Part shown: piece after piece, positions 27,015 through 36,388 of the stretch | How positions within the stretch are numbered: the stretch's first letter is position 1 | Layout: each line of letters begins with the position of its first letter | NCBI RefSeq assembly: GCF_010820555.1 | Contig: NZ_JAAIKD010000001.1 | Location: 62,001-126,000, forward strand | Source: Psychroflexus aurantiacus | Lineage (GTDB): Bacteria > Bacteroidota > Bacteroidia > Flavobacteriales > Flavobacteriaceae | DNA: 64,000 nucleotides | Direction of reading: 5' to 3' | Notes under the pieces: generated by a model | Told to the model about the DNA's origin: nothing | Database searches by the model: none | Seen by the model: only the letters and a program-made list of their open reading frames with translations | Made by a program: the position numbers and the translations under genes

Positions 27015-27044
27015 TTATGCATTAGAAAACTTTCTAATGCATAA
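27015..27044. repeat. Perfect 14-bp palindrome
   Basis: TTATGCATTAGAAA (27015-27028) and TTTCTAATGCATAA (27031-27044) are exact inverted repeats separated by two bases. No T-run follows on either strand, so it is not a normal terminator. It could be a protein-binding site (for example an operator of the adjacent regulator) or a mobile-element end. Confidence 0.7.
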
Positions 27045-27221
27045 ACGAATAAGAAAACTCTACCATTTCGATGTTTTTGCAAAACACCAAAATGATGATT
27101 TTCTAACTCGGGGTTAAACCCGACTAATAACCTGAGTTCGATTATTCTCACTTTGTCAATACGGTTATGGATAGTGAGGTATAAAGTTTTTTTGACCTAA
27201 TATCGAAACATTTCGGATTAA

Positions 27222-27380
27222 AAAAGTGTAGTACATTGGAGTTCAAAACAGGATGCTCTGATTCAGTTCAATAAAAACACCCATTTACAAGGAAGTGAAT
27301 TTATAAGTGATTTGTACTTTTTAAATGAGGACCTTGTAGCATTTGCTTTTTCTTATGGTATAATTCTATGTTTTGACTAA
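27222..27380 (+). other. Possible gene remnant without start codon
   Basis: A 52-codon open frame with no ATG or GTG start near its beginning, reading into a protein-like segment (QFNKNTHLQGSEFISDLYF, then LNEDLVAFAFSYGIIL) and ending at TAA 27378-27380. No family recognised. It lies in the same AT-rich island as the IS remnant, so it may be a second broken gene, but chance cannot be excluded. Confidence 0.25.
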
Positions 27381-28282
27381 AAATTATAATTGAATCCTAC
27401 GCCCAGGCTCTCTCGTATTTGAAAGCCCTGTACGGCATTGTCATCATAAATGGCCTGAAAGGTGAAGTTGGCCGAAATGTACTTATTCACATCCATATTT
27501 AAATTTAGGGTATAGTCGATATCAACGTTTTGAGGATCTTCCAGATAGTTGGAATACAAGCCTAAAATATTATCAGCAGAAATGTTTTCCATCAGCTTGA
27601 ACTTCACAAAGGCATTGACAGAAGCCCCAAATTCTGTACGTATAGTTTTCCCCTGGTCCAGACCGAAAAAGTCGCCATCGGCGTAATCTGGTCCGGATGT
27701 GAATTTGCTGTTGGCTGTAATGATACGGCCTGTAACAGGAGAAATATTGACCCGTATATTCTCACTTTTTTTCCACAAGGCACCCAAACCTAGCTGCGTA
27801 AAGGCCGGAGACATAAACTGGGTCCTCAGCGTTCGGGTTTCATTGCCGCTGGCATCTTCCCCAAAGGTATAGCCGTTATCAAACTGAGTTCTGAAATTTA
27901 CAAAGGCGGAGGTATACCAGTTCGACCCGTTGATCTGACGACCAAGGGTAGAATTGATTTCCAGACGGTCGCTGGTTTTTCGATTGAATTCCTGGTCTTT
28001 GGTTTTACTGATGCCGTAATCTCCAAGAAACTTGGTGTCCCAGGTGTATTTTCCTTTGTTGTAACTGATGTCATAATTGACCACGGCATTAACCGAGTAG
28101 TTGCTGGTTCCACCTCCTTGCCAATCGCTATTGAAAGCAGCTTGGTTGATTAAAAACTGGAAGGTTCCTTCAGTGCTCCAGATTGTATCCTTTTTGGTCA
28201 ACTTGTTGTCATCAGACTGAGCTGAAGCAAAAAAAGTAGCCAGGAAAAACAAGAAGGAACATAAAAAATAGTGAGGTCTCAT
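27377..28282 (-). CDS. DUF3078 domain outer-membrane barrel protein
   Basis: A 301-residue exported protein with a signal peptide ending near FFASAQ. The mature part alternates beta-strands with aromatic girdles and ends in GVGFNYNF, a typical barrel-closing strand with terminal Phe. It matches the DUF3078 family of Bacteroidota. The ATG at 28282 is chosen because the upstream in-frame start is TTG and a perfect -7 box sits 18 bases before this ATG. Function unknown; it follows the suf cluster in the same direction but has its own promoter. Confidence 0.85.
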   Translation of the reverse strand: MRPHYFLCSFLFFLATFFASAQSDDNKLTKKDTIWSTEGTFQFLINQAAFNSDWQGGGTSNYSVNAVVNYDISYNKGKYTWDTKFLGDYGISKTKDQEFNRKTSDRLEINSTLGRQINGSNWYTSAFVNFRTQFDNGYTFGEDASGNETRTLRTQFMSPAFTQLGLGALWKKSENIRVNISPVTGRIITANSKFTSGPDYADGDFFGLDQGKTIRTEFGASVNAFVKFKLMENISADNILGLYSNYLEDPQNVDIDYTLNLNMDVNKYISANFTFQAIYDDNAVQGFQIRESLGVGFNYNF

Positions 28283-28300
28283 TTTTATAGTTTTTAAAAA

Positions 28301-28308
28301 CAAATCTA
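28301..28308 (-). promoter_or_regulatory. -7 box of the DUF3078 gene
   Basis: On the minus strand TAGATTTG (TAnnTTTG) ends 18 bases before the ATG at 28282. Confidence 0.5.
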
Positions 28309-28360
28309 TGAAACCAAAAGATAACTATTTAAAAGTTTGGTTTTTTGTAACTTTTATCAA

Positions 28361-28870
28361 TTATTTCTTAGGTCTCTTATAAAGCGGTACTGCAGAACAG
28401 GCTTCTCCGTACATAATGGATTTTGCCAGGGGCTGAAGCTTTTGTAGCGCCAGTAAATACGCGTTTTCCGGAACGGGTTTGTTGGAGCAACCTTTAATGA
28501 TGACCGGCTTATCCTGATATTCTGTAAAATCTACATCCTGCAGTGCTTCCTGGTAAAGTAAAGAATTCAGAAATTCCAGGTCGCCAAACGCCACTTTTTT
28601 GGAAAACCCCTGTAAATAAGAGGTAATCAATAAGTAAGCCCAGCCCGGAACGATGGCATCGCTTGAGCAGTGTAAAGCCACGTAGGCGTCCTGATACTGA
28701 GACCAGTCATGATTTTTTAAAGTTTCCCTAAAGTCTTTTTCCTTCAAAATAATCCCTTCAAATAGCCAGTCTTTGATGTCGATGAACTTCCTCTCCCCGT
28801 CTGGATAATACTCTTCCAGATTAAAGGTTTTAAGAGAGCTCAGGGCTACTTTGTTTACGATTTCAACCAT
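28361..28870 (-). CDS. DUF2480 family protein
   Basis: A 169-residue cytoplasmic protein of the Bacteroidota DUF2480 family. Conserved-looking residues include the Cys in ALHCSSDAIVPGWAYLL, the Cys in IIKGCSNKPVP and the Cys in YGEACSAVPLYKR, which could bind a metal or Fe-S cluster (inference). Three bases separate its start from the DUF59 gene stop, so it is the last member of the suf operon. Its constant association with suf genes suggests a role in Fe-S handling. Confidence 0.82.
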   Translation of the reverse strand: MVEIVNKVALSSLKTFNLEEYYPDGERKFIDIKDWLFEGIILKEKDFRETLKNHDWSQYQDAYVALHCSSDAIVPGWAYLLITSYLQGFSKKVAFGDLEFLNSLLYQEALQDVDFTEYQDKPVIIKGCSNKPVPENAYLLALQKLQPLAKSIMYGEACSAVPLYKRPKK

Positions 28871-28873
28871 AAA

Positions 28874-29197
28874 TTACAGCATTCCCAGTTCCAGCTTCGC
28901 TTCTTCACTCATCAAGTCCTGTGACCAGGCAGGATCAAAAGTCAGTTCCACCTCACATTCGTTCACCCAGTCCAAAGAGGCGGCCTTTTCTTTGACCTCC
29001 TGGGGTAAAGATTCTGCTACCGGACAGTTCGGGGAGGTTAAGGTCATCAGGATTTTAACGTCATTATCTTCGTTGACGAAGACGTCGTAAATCAGACCTA
29101 ATTCGTAAATATCGACGGGGATTTCCGGATCGTATATGGTTTTTAAAACTCTTACGATGTCTTCTCCCAATTCTTCTGTATTTCTTTCTTCAGCCAT
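28874..29197 (-). CDS. DUF59/MIP18 family Fe-S assembly protein (SufT-like)
   Basis: A 107-residue protein, with ATG at 29197 (an upstream in-frame start lies inside sufE and adds nothing conserved). Family features are TIYDPEIPVDIYELGLIY and LTSPNCPVAESLP with the conserved reactive Cys. Related proteins (SufT, PaaD, eukaryotic CIA2) help mature Fe-S proteins. It begins four bases after the sufE stop. Confidence 0.9.
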   Translation of the reverse strand: MAEERNTEELGEDIVRVLKTIYDPEIPVDIYELGLIYDVFVNEDNDVKILMTLTSPNCPVAESLPQEVKEKAASLDWVNECEVELTFDPAWSQDLMSEEAKLELGML

Positions 29198-29201
29198 GTT
29201 T

Positions 29202-29636
29202 TTAAGCTTTATTGTTTTGTTGGCTATTGTAGGCAATAGCGTACATTTTCATTTGTTTGATCATGCTCACCAGGCCGTTTGCTCTGGTGGGCGATAAGTG
29301 TTCTTTAAGTCCGATGGCATCTATAAAACCAGTGTCGGCACTAATGATGTCTTCAGGCTTCTGACCTGAAAAAACTCTGATGAGAATAGCAATGATACCT
29401 TTGGTAATAATGGCATCACTATCGGCTGTAAATTCCACATTATCCTTTTCCATTTCTGCATACACCCAGACTCTACTCTGGCAACCTTTGATGATGTTTT
29501 CTTCGGTTTTATGTTTTTCATCGATAAGCGGTAAAGATTTACCCAGTTCTATCATGTACTCATAGCGCTGCATCCAGTCTTCAAACATGCTGAATTCTTC
29601 TATGATCTCGTCTTGTCTCTCTTGAATACTACTCAC
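29202..29636 (-). CDS. sufE: Cysteine desulfuration protein SufE
   Basis: A 144-residue sulfur-acceptor protein that takes persulfide from SufS and passes it to the SufBCD scaffold. The active-site Cys is visible in IIKGCQSRVWVYAE (about residue 51). Overlaps the preceding META-domain gene by eight bases. Length is normal. Confidence 0.95.
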   Translation of the reverse strand: MSSIQERQDEIIEEFSMFEDWMQRYEYMIELGKSLPLIDEKHKTEENIIKGCQSRVWVYAEMEKDNVEFTADSDAIITKGIIAILIRVFSGQKPEDIISADTGFIDAIGLKEHLSPTRANGLVSMIKQMKMYAIAYNSQQNNKA

Positions 29637-30060
29637 TTTCGTTTTTCTTTTTAGCCTTGATTACAATTTCTCCGTTCTTATCTTTTAGATGAATGGCTTC
29701 TTTTGAATTTTCAAAAGAAGTCACTGAAGCCATTGTTTTAAAAAATAAATTTTCAAGTTTCATGGCATCATCACAGTACATTTTGGTTGCTCTGGCAAAA
29801 CCTAAATCAAAATTTCCATCCTTCAGTTTATAGGTGTAGGTGTATTGATTGCAACCCGCAAATCCTGAGACTGTTGAGTTTTCAGGATTAACACTTAAGC
29901 TTAGTTCAGATTCTGAAACCTGCCTGTCTCCCATCTGAGTTATTTTATAGTCCTGAGCCAGCAATTGATCTGAAGTCATTTTTTGAGCTTTGCAGGAACC
30001 GAGCATCATCCCTATGGAAAGCACCATGATTCCTAGCTTTGTATGGAACATGGGTCTCAT
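29629..30060 (-). CDS. META-domain lipoprotein
   Basis: A 143-residue exported lipoprotein: a short N-terminal hydrophobic stretch ends in the lipobox MLGSCK. The rest is a META/HslJ-like domain (…VSGFAGCNQYTYTYKL…, …ATKMYCDDAMKLENLFFKTMASV…). The start ATG overlaps the sufS stop (ATGA), so it is translated with the suf operon although an envelope protein has no obvious part in Fe-S assembly. Confidence 0.82.
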   Translation of the reverse strand: MRPMFHTKLGIMVLSIGMMLGSCKAQKMTSDQLLAQDYKITQMGDRQVSESELSLSVNPENSTVSGFAGCNQYTYTYKLKDGNFDLGFARATKMYCDDAMKLENLFFKTMASVTSFENSKEAIHLKDKNGEIVIKAKKKNESE

Positions 30061-31295
30061 AACAGCATGGATTTAGCTTTCTTCAGAGCAGTGATAAAGG
30101 CGTCGATTTCTGCCTTGGTGTTGTAAAATGAAAAGGACGCCCGAACGGTGCCCGGAATCTTATAAAATTCCATGATGGGCTGGGCACAATGATGTCCTGT
30201 TCTCACGGCAATTCCCATTTTATCCAAGAGCGTTCCTATATCATAAGGATGAAGGCCTGCAATATTAAAGGACAGCACTGCTGTTTTTTTATCTGGTGAA
30301 GTCCCGTAAATTTCGACCTCTTCTATCTGTTGAATTTCTGAAGTGGCATAGTTCAGCAATTCCATTTCATAGGCTGCTATGGCATCAAACCCGATGTTAT
30401 TCATATAATCTAAAGCCGCTCCAAAGGCTATTCCTCCTGAAATATTTGGGGTTCCAGCTTCAAACTTATGGGGTAAACCGGCGTAGGTTGTTTTTTCAAA
30501 AGTCACTTCTGAAATCATTTCACCTCCACCCTGATAGGGTGGCAACATATTCAGCAGCTCTTCTTTTCCGTAGAGCATACCCACTCCGGTAGGTCCGCAA
30601 ATCTTATGCGCCGACACGGTGTAATAATCGACATCCAGAGCCTGAACGTCTGCTTTAAGATGGGGTGCAGCCTGCGCACCATCGATTAAAACTTTGGCAT
30701 CCACTCCATGAGCCAGGTTGATAATCTGCTCAATCGGATTGATGGTTCCTAAAGCATTTGAGACATGGTTGACAAAAACCAGCTTCGTGTTTTCATTCAG
30801 AAGCTCTTTATAAGCCTCCATGTCCAGCTCACCTGTATGCAGCATCGGTATCACTTTTAACTGAGAGCCCGTTTTTTGACAAAGCATTTGCCAAGGCACA
30901 ATATTGGAATGGTGTTCCATCGCCGAAACCAGGATTTCATCTTCAGGTTTCAAAACAGAAGCGTATCCATTTGCAACCAGATTGATGCTGTGTGTGGTTC
31001 CTGAGGTTAAAATGATTTCATGGGCAAATTCAGCATTGAAATGTTTTCTCACAGTCTCTCGTGCCGCTTCGTAAGCATCGGTGGCGATTTGAGACAGAGA
31101 ATGTACACCTCGGTGAATATTGGCATTTTTATTTTCGTAATAATCCACAATACAGTCGATGACCTGCCTTGGTGTTTGCGAAGTCGCTGCATTGTCGAAA
31201 TACACCAGAGGCTTGCCGTTGATTTCTCTTTTGAGTATCGGAAAATCCTCGCGTATTTTGCTTATATCTAAAATTTGTTCAGAAGTATTCGTCAT
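30057..31295 (-). CDS. sufS: Cysteine desulfurase SufS
   Basis: A 412-residue PLP enzyme that removes sulfur from cysteine. The PLP lysine lies in VSAHKICGPTG (about residue 230) and the catalytic Cys in RTGHHCAQPIM (about residue 368), both typical of group II (SufS) desulfurases. ATG at 31295 is preferred; the longer frame begins with TTG. It sits between sufD and the META-domain gene in the operon. Confidence 0.96.
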   Translation of the reverse strand: MTNTSEQILDISKIREDFPILKREINGKPLVYFDNAATSQTPRQVIDCIVDYYENKNANIHRGVHSLSQIATDAYEAARETVRKHFNAEFAHEIILTSGTTHSINLVANGYASVLKPEDEILVSAMEHHSNIVPWQMLCQKTGSQLKVIPMLHTGELDMEAYKELLNENTKLVFVNHVSNALGTINPIEQIINLAHGVDAKVLIDGAQAAPHLKADVQALDVDYYTVSAHKICGPTGVGMLYGKEELLNMLPPYQGGGEMISEVTFEKTTYAGLPHKFEAGTPNISGGIAFGAALDYMNNIGFDAIAAYEMELLNYATSEIQQIEEVEIYGTSPDKKTAVLSFNIAGLHPYDIGTLLDKMGIAVRTGHHCAQPIMEFYKIPGTVRASFSFYNTKAEIDAFITALKKAKSMLL

Positions 31296-31342
31296 GTATC
31301 GTTCGTTTATCTTACTTCTAAGCAAGTTGACTGAATTGAAAT

Positions 31343-32656
31343 CTACAGGTTGAATCCAAGTTCAACGCCAAGTTTCAATGCAATTTGTTTAGTGATTCTT
31401 TTTTTGATTTCTGGTATTTTGACACTGCTCAAGACTTTGTTGGCAAAGGCAAACATCAGCAAAGCTCTGGCTTCCTTTTTGGGGATTCCACGCGATCTTA
31501 GATAATACAAAGCCTCGTTATCCAGCTGACCTATGGTGCAGCCATGGCTACATTTCACATCATCAGCAAAAATTTCCAGCTGTGGTTTTGAGTTACAGGT
31601 CGCCGTATCATCAATTAAAATATTATTGTTGCTCTGGAAGGCATTTGTTTTTTGAGCAAGTCTGTCCACAAGCACACTTCCATTGAAGACCCCAACAGAT
31701 TTTTCGGAAAAAATGCCCTTATAATCCTGATGGCTTTCACAATTGGGAAAGGTATGATGCACCAGCGTATTGTGATCCACATGCTGCTTGTCTTCTAAAA
31801 TAGTTACCCCTTTTAATACTGAATCACAGTTTTCTCCGTGCTGATAAAACTTCAGGTTATTTCTGGTAATTTTCCCACCCAGTGAGAAGGTATGCATTGA
31901 GCATCTACTGTCTCTTTCCTGTTTAATAAAGGTATTATCGATTAAGGAGGAGGTGATTCTGTCATTCTGAATTTTATAATAGTCTACATCAGCATTTTTG
32001 CCTACATAAACTTCGGTCACTGAATTGGTGAGCACAGGATGATCTGTTAAACTCTGATGTCTTTCTATTATCTGGACATGAGCACCTTCTTCTGCGATGA
32101 TTAAATTCCTTGGCTGAACCATCAAAGCAGCTTCATTGCTGGTGAAGAAATTCATGATTTGAATAGGCTTTTCAGCGACCACGTTCTTTGGTATTCTGAT
32201 GTAAGCCCCTTCCTTGGCAAAAGCCGTATTCAAAGAAGACATGCTGTCTTCAGGGACAATTTTATTAAAATACTTGTCGATAATAGGCTTATACTTTTCT
32301 TTATCTAAAGCAGAAGACATCAAACATGCATCCAGTTTATCATGCGTGGTTCTGGACAGATGTGAAGAATAAATACCGTCCACAAATACAATCGTGTAGG
32401 TATCGATGTCGTGAATCAGATATTTCTTGATGTCTTTATAATCAATGGCATCCTCCTTTTTAGGAAATATGCTGTAATCCTCTTTCAAAATGGAATTCAG
32501 CGAGGTATATTTCCAGGCCTCCTCTTTTTTGGTAGGAAAGCCTGTTTGTTCAAAGAACTTTATAGCCTTGTTTCGTACCTCGTGAATATCGTTCTCCAAA
32601 TCGACCTGCTCTTCAAAAGCAAGATAGGAAGACATTAGTTTATCTTTAAGTTCCAT
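31343..32656 (-). CDS. sufD: Fe-S cluster assembly protein SufD
   Basis: A 437-residue SufD protein, the partner of SufB in the SufBC2D scaffold. The C-terminal beta-helix contains the family stretch ADDVKCSHGCTIGQLDNEALYYLRSRGI with the conserved Cys-His. ATG at 32656 is chosen over a TTG nine bases upstream. It follows sufC after 22 bases. Confidence 0.95.
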   Translation of the reverse strand: MELKDKLMSSYLAFEEQVDLENDIHEVRNKAIKFFEQTGFPTKKEEAWKYTSLNSILKEDYSIFPKKEDAIDYKDIKKYLIHDIDTYTIVFVDGIYSSHLSRTTHDKLDACLMSSALDKEKYKPIIDKYFNKIVPEDSMSSLNTAFAKEGAYIRIPKNVVAEKPIQIMNFFTSNEAALMVQPRNLIIAEEGAHVQIIERHQSLTDHPVLTNSVTEVYVGKNADVDYYKIQNDRITSSLIDNTFIKQERDSRCSMHTFSLGGKITRNNLKFYQHGENCDSVLKGVTILEDKQHVDHNTLVHHTFPNCESHQDYKGIFSEKSVGVFNGSVLVDRLAQKTNAFQSNNNILIDDTATCNSKPQLEIFADDVKCSHGCTIGQLDNEALYYLRSRGIPKKEARALLMFAFANKVLSSVKIPEIKKRITKQIALKLGVELGFNL

Positions 32657-32678
32657 AGTTTTCAATCGTTTTGGGTGC

Positions 32679-33440
32679 TTATGAAGTCATTTCTGCGCGT
32701 TCCTCTTTCAGCCAGTCGTATCCTTTTTCTTCGAGTTCTTTGGCTAATTCTTTACCACCGGTTTTAACTATTTTACCGTCCATCAGGACATGAACCACAT
32801 CTGGAATTACATAATCCAATAATCGCTGGTAATGGGTAATGACAAGGGTCGCATTGTCTTTCGTCTTCAACCTGTTCACCCCGTCGGCAACGATGCGCAA
32901 AGCATCGATATCCAGTCCGGAATCGGTTTCATCCAGGATGGCCAGTTTTGGTTCGAGCATAGCCATTTGGAAAATTTCATTCCGTTTCTTTTCCCCACCG
33001 GAAAAGCCTTCGTTCAGTGATCTTGAAAGAAATTTTCTATCCATCTCCAGCAAGGCTGATTTCTCTCTGATTTTCTTCAGCATTTCATTGGCCGGCATGT
33101 CCTTTTGACCTTGGGCTTTTCTAACCTGATTGATAGAGGTTTTGATAAAATTGGTCACAGATACACCGGGAATTTCTACTGGATACTGAAAGGATAAGAA
33201 AATGCCTTTGTGAGCTCTTTCTTCCGGAGACAATTCCGAAATATTTGCTTTTTCAAACAGAATGTCACCTTTGGTCACTTCAAAATCTTCGTTGCCTGCA
33301 ATCACAGAAGCAAGTGTGCTTTTCCCGGACCCGTTTGGTCCCATGATAGCATGGACTTCACCGGGGTTAATTTCAAGGTTGATCCCTTTTAGTATTTTTT
33401 CACCTTCTACGCTGGCGTGTAAATTTTTTATCTTTAACAT
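32679..33440 (-). CDS. sufC: Fe-S cluster assembly ATPase SufC
   Basis: A 253-residue ABC-type ATPase. Walker [10 protein letters not shown] (about residues 35-43), the signature region [12 protein letters not shown] and Walker [13 protein letters not shown] are all intact. Drives conformational change of the SufB-SufD scaffold. Confidence 0.97.
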   Translation of the reverse strand: MLKIKNLHASVEGEKILKGINLEINPGEVHAIMGPNGSGKSTLASVIAGNEDFEVTKGDILFEKANISELSPEERAHKGIFLSFQYPVEIPGVSVTNFIKTSINQVRKAQGQKDMPANEMLKKIREKSALLEMDRKFLSRSLNEGFSGGEKKRNEIFQMAMLEPKLAILDETDSGLDIDALRIVADGVNRLKTKDNATLVITHYQRLLDYVIPDVVHVLMDGKIVKTGGKELAKELEEKGYDWLKEERAEMTS

Positions 33441-33449
33441 AACTTATTC

Positions 33450-33848
33450 TTATTTATTTAGTCTCAGGCTATCATCAAAGGATAGCGGCTTAACTTTAAT
33501 TATTGATTGAATATCGATGACTTGTGGCCAAGCCTCTTGATCTGGATTATCTTTAATATCGGCTTTCAAGGTCACCTCGAAAGAAGTATAGGGTTCTGAA
33601 TTCAGCTCAGCAGCCTGAGCGATAAGCTCTTTGGCTTTTGCATTCATCACAACGCCATAGATCGCATCTTTTTGATTAAAAACGGCAACAGAATCGGTGT
33701 AAATAAATTCACCTGAAATGGTATTGCCTTCTGAATTTGATTCCAGTGCCATGCTTTTTTCTTCGGCATCGGTGGTTTTAGAATCCGGTTTACAGGATCC
33801 CAAAAACACAACAGGTATTACCAAAAGAAAAAAAAGCTTTTTCATCAT
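33450..33848 (-). CDS. Small lipoprotein embedded in the suf operon
   Basis: A 132-residue predicted lipoprotein with lipobox VFLGSCK near residue 19. The mature part carries alternating hydrophobic strands (ISGEFIYTDSVAVF, DAIYGVVMNAKAKELI, SFEVTLKADIK) and no recognised domain. It lies between sufB (4-bp gap) and sufC (9-bp gap), so it is co-transcribed. Why an envelope lipoprotein is inserted between cytoplasmic scaffold genes is unknown. Confidence 0.75.
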   Translation of the reverse strand: MMKKLFFLLVIPVVFLGSCKPDSKTTDAEEKSMALESNSEGNTISGEFIYTDSVAVFNQKDAIYGVVMNAKAKELIAQAAELNSEPYTSFEVTLKADIKDNPDQEAWPQVIDIQSIIKVKPLSFDDSLRLNK

Positions 33849-33852
33849 AAAT

Positions 33853-35298
33853 TTATCCGACTGATCCTTCTAAAGAAATTTCGAGCAATTTCTGTGCTTC
33901 TACTGCAAATTCCATCGGCAACTTATTCAGAACTTCTTTACTGAATCCGTTGACGATTAAGGCAATGGCTTTTTCAGTATCGATTCCCCGTTGGTTGCAA
34001 TAGAAAATCTGGTCTTCTCCAATTTTACTGGTTGTCGCCTCGTGCTCTACCTGAGCGGTTTTATTCTTGGCTTCGATATACGGGAAGGTATGAGCTCCAC
34101 ACTTGTTTCCCATCAGTAAAGAATCACACTGAGAAAAGTTTCTTGCATTCTCCGCGCGTTTATTGATTTGCACCAGGCCTCTGTAGCTATTCTGAGATTT
34201 CCCTGCCGAGATTCCTTTAGAAATGATGGTACTCTTGGTGTTTTTACCAATATGAATCATCTTGGTTCCTGTATCGGCCTGCTGGAAATTGTTGGTCACT
34301 GCAATAGAATAAAACTCCCCTGTGGAATTATCGCCTTTTAAGATGCAGCTTGGATATTTCCAGGTTACTGCAGAACCGGTCTCTACCTGAGTCCAGCTTA
34401 TTTTGGCATTCTTTTCGCAGATTCCACGTTTGGTGACGAAGTTGTAAACACCGCCTTTCCCTTCCTTATTTCCGGGATACCAGTTTTGAACCGTAGAGTA
34501 TTTGATCTCCGCATTATCCATAGCGACAAGTTCTACAACCGCGGCATGCAATTGATTTTCGTCACGGGAAGGCGCTGTACATCCTTCGAGATAACTTACG
34601 TAACTCGAATCTTCGGCTATGACCAGCGTTCTTTCAAACTGTCCGGTTCCTGCCTGATTGATTCTGAAATAAGTCGACAATTCCATTGGACATCTTACCC
34701 CTTTCGGGATGTAACAGAAGGACCCGTCACTAAATACTGCGGAATTTAAGGCCGCAAAGTAATTGTCTGACGTAGGAACTACGCTCCCAATGTATTTTTT
34801 GACAAGCTCAGGGTGTTCCTTGATCGCTTCTGAAATAGAGCAGAAAATAATTCCTTTTTCTGCAAGTGTTTTTTTGAAGGTAGTGGTTACTGAAACTGAA
34901 TCCATCACCACATCCATCGCCACACCCGCTAATTTCTTTTGTTCATCGATAGAAATACCGAGTTTTTTAAAGGTTTCCAGCATTTCCGGATCGACCTCAT
35001 CCAGGCTGTCATACTTAGGTTTTTTGCTGGGTGCAGAATAATACGAAATCGCTTGGTAATTCGGTTTTTCATAACCGATATTGGCCCAGTTTGGCTCTTT
35101 CATGGTCAGCCAGTGCCTGTAAGCATCCAGCCTCCACTGCGTCATCCAGTCCGGCTCGCCTTTCTTTTTAGAAATGCCAATCACCACATCTTCATTCAGT
35201 CCAGGAGGAAACGTATCTGCTTCCATCTCTGTATAGAAACCGTATTCGTATTCTTTATTCTGAAGTTCTTTCTCTAGTTCTTGCTCTGTATAAGCCAT
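33853..35298 (-). CDS. sufB: Fe-S cluster assembly protein SufB
   Basis: The 481-residue main scaffold protein of the Suf system. Family hallmarks are [41 protein letters not shown] and the C-terminal [23 protein letters not shown]. Length is typical. 95 bases separate it from sufA upstream. Confidence 0.97.
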   Translation of the reverse strand: MAYTEQELEKELQNKEYEYGFYTEMEADTFPPGLNEDVVIGISKKKGEPDWMTQWRLDAYRHWLTMKEPNWANIGYEKPNYQAISYYSAPSKKPKYDSLDEVDPEMLETFKKLGISIDEQKKLAGVAMDVVMDSVSVTTTFKKTLAEKGIIFCSISEAIKEHPELVKKYIGSVVPTSDNYFAALNSAVFSDGSFCYIPKGVRCPMELSTYFRINQAGTGQFERTLVIAEDSSYVSYLEGCTAPSRDENQLHAAVVELVAMDNAEIKYSTVQNWYPGNKEGKGGVYNFVTKRGICEKNAKISWTQVETGSAVTWKYPSCILKGDNSTGEFYSIAVTNNFQQADTGTKMIHIGKNTKSTIISKGISAGKSQNSYRGLVQINKRAENARNFSQCDSLLMGNKCGAHTFPYIEAKNKTAQVEHEATTSKIGEDQIFYCNQRGIDTEKAIALIVNGFSKEVLNKLPMEFAVEAQKLLEISLEGSVG

Positions 35299-35392
35299 AA
35301 TCTTTTCTTTAATCCCTTTTTGAGGGTTTAATTTCCCGATCCTTTCGATCGAAATTCTAAACTACTTTTTTTCCTGCCTCACAGGCAGTTGA

Positions 35393-35722
35393 TTACAGCG
35401 AAAAACTTTCGCCACAACCACATGTTCTCTGCGCATTAGGATTGTTAAACACAAATCCCTTTCCGTTCAATCCTCCGGAATATTCCAGAGTCGTTCCTAT
35501 TAAATATAAAAAACTGCTTTTATTGATAACGATTCTTACGTCATTATCTTCAAAAACTTTGTCCTGATCCAGTTGAGTTTGATCGAAATTCAATTCGTAA
35601 GACAAACCCGAACATCCACCGCTTTTTACACCAACTCTCACGAAGTGATCCTTAGTGTTAAAGCCATCTTCAGCCATCAAATTAACGATTTTTCGTTTGG
35701 CGGTTTCACTTACTTTAATCAT
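35393..35722 (-). CDS. sufA: Iron-sulfur assembly accessory protein (HesB/IscA/SufA family)
   Basis: A 109-residue A-type carrier protein. The three conserved cysteines are visible: GGCSGLSY and CGCGESF near the C-terminus. First gene of the suf operon; a perfect -7 box lies 28 bases upstream of its ATG. No rrf2/iscR-type regulator gene is adjacent. Confidence 0.94.
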   Translation of the reverse strand: MIKVSETAKRKIVNLMAEDGFNTKDHFVRVGVKSGGCSGLSYELNFDQTQLDQDKVFEDNDVRIVINKSSFLYLIGTTLEYSGGLNGKGFVFNNPNAQRTCGCGESFSL

Positions 35723-35750
35723 ATTATATGAATTAATTCTAAATTAGAAA

Positions 35751-35758
35751 CAAATATA
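35751..35758 (-). promoter_or_regulatory. -7 box of the suf operon promoter
   Basis: On the minus strand TATATTTG (TAnnTTTG) ends 28 bases before the sufA ATG. The region upstream is AT-rich; no clear -33 TTG. Confidence 0.55.
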
Positions 35759-35858
35759 GGATTAATGAATTATTTAGACATATCACTTAACATAATTATT
35801 TACAATAATTAGGATAAGCATATCTTATTCTCCTTAGGAATTTCCTAGGTTTAAAGCC

Positions 35859-35886
35859 AAAAAAAAACCAGCCGAAGCTGGTTTAA
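35859..35886 (-). terminator. Terminator after the Glu/Lys-rich lipoprotein gene
   Basis: Stem AAACCAGC (35865-35872) / GCTGGTTT (35877-35884), loop CGAA, followed on the minus strand by a T-run. 18 bases past the stop at 35904. It ends the dprA/lipoprotein unit before the suf promoter. Confidence 0.87.
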
Positions 35887-35903
35887 TTTTAATTGCTGAA
35901 GTA

Positions 35904-36371
35904 TTAGTCCTGTGCCAGAAGTGCCTGAGCGTTTTCGATAGATGCATTGATGAAATCTCTCATCTCTTCTGCAGATTTATACTGGGTATTCAAATTTTCT
36001 AATTTGGCTTTTACGCTATCCTTATCTGTAGTCGCTAAGCCTTGATTGATTTCCGTTCTGGAAAAGGAATAACTGAAATTCTTCATCCAAGACATCATAA
36101 GCTCGTGAGATTTCTCCAAATCAGCAATGGCTTCATCATATAATGCAATTTCTTCTGTATTGGTTTCAGCCTCTGCCACTTTATCTTTTTCACTCTCCAG
36201 CCTGGAAATCATGCTGTTGATTGTACTCAGTTTGGGCATAACTTCATCGTGAATTTTGATGGTTTCTTTCATCTGAGCTTCAAAGGCTTTAGCATCTTCG
36301 GACTTCTCCTCCTGGCAGGAAGACAAGCTCACTAAAACGGCTATACTTAAAATTTTGAAAAATGTTTTCAT
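35904..36371 (-). CDS. Helical lipoprotein, function unknown
   Basis: 155 residues with lipobox SLSSCQ near residue 19. The mature part is Glu/Lys-rich and almost wholly helical with heptad-like stretches (SMISRLESEKDKVAEAETNT), predicted coiled coil. Similar flavobacterial proteins are sometimes labelled 'viral A-type inclusion protein' with no functional basis. It begins 17 bases after the dprA stop. ATG at 36371 chosen over an upstream TTG. Confidence 0.72.
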   Translation of the reverse strand: MKTFFKILSIAVLVSLSSCQEEKSEDAKAFEAQMKETIKIHDEVMPKLSTINSMISRLESEKDKVAEAETNTEEIALYDEAIADLEKSHELMMSWMKNFSYSFSRTEINQGLATTDKDSVKAKLENLNTQYKSAEEMRDFINASIENAQALLAQD

Positions 36372-36388
36372 CGTTGTCAATTTAGGGT

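Noticed and set aside
26879-27151. A 90-codon minus-strand frame
   Set aside because: It runs through the end of the regulator gene, its terminator and the palindrome; no family pattern.
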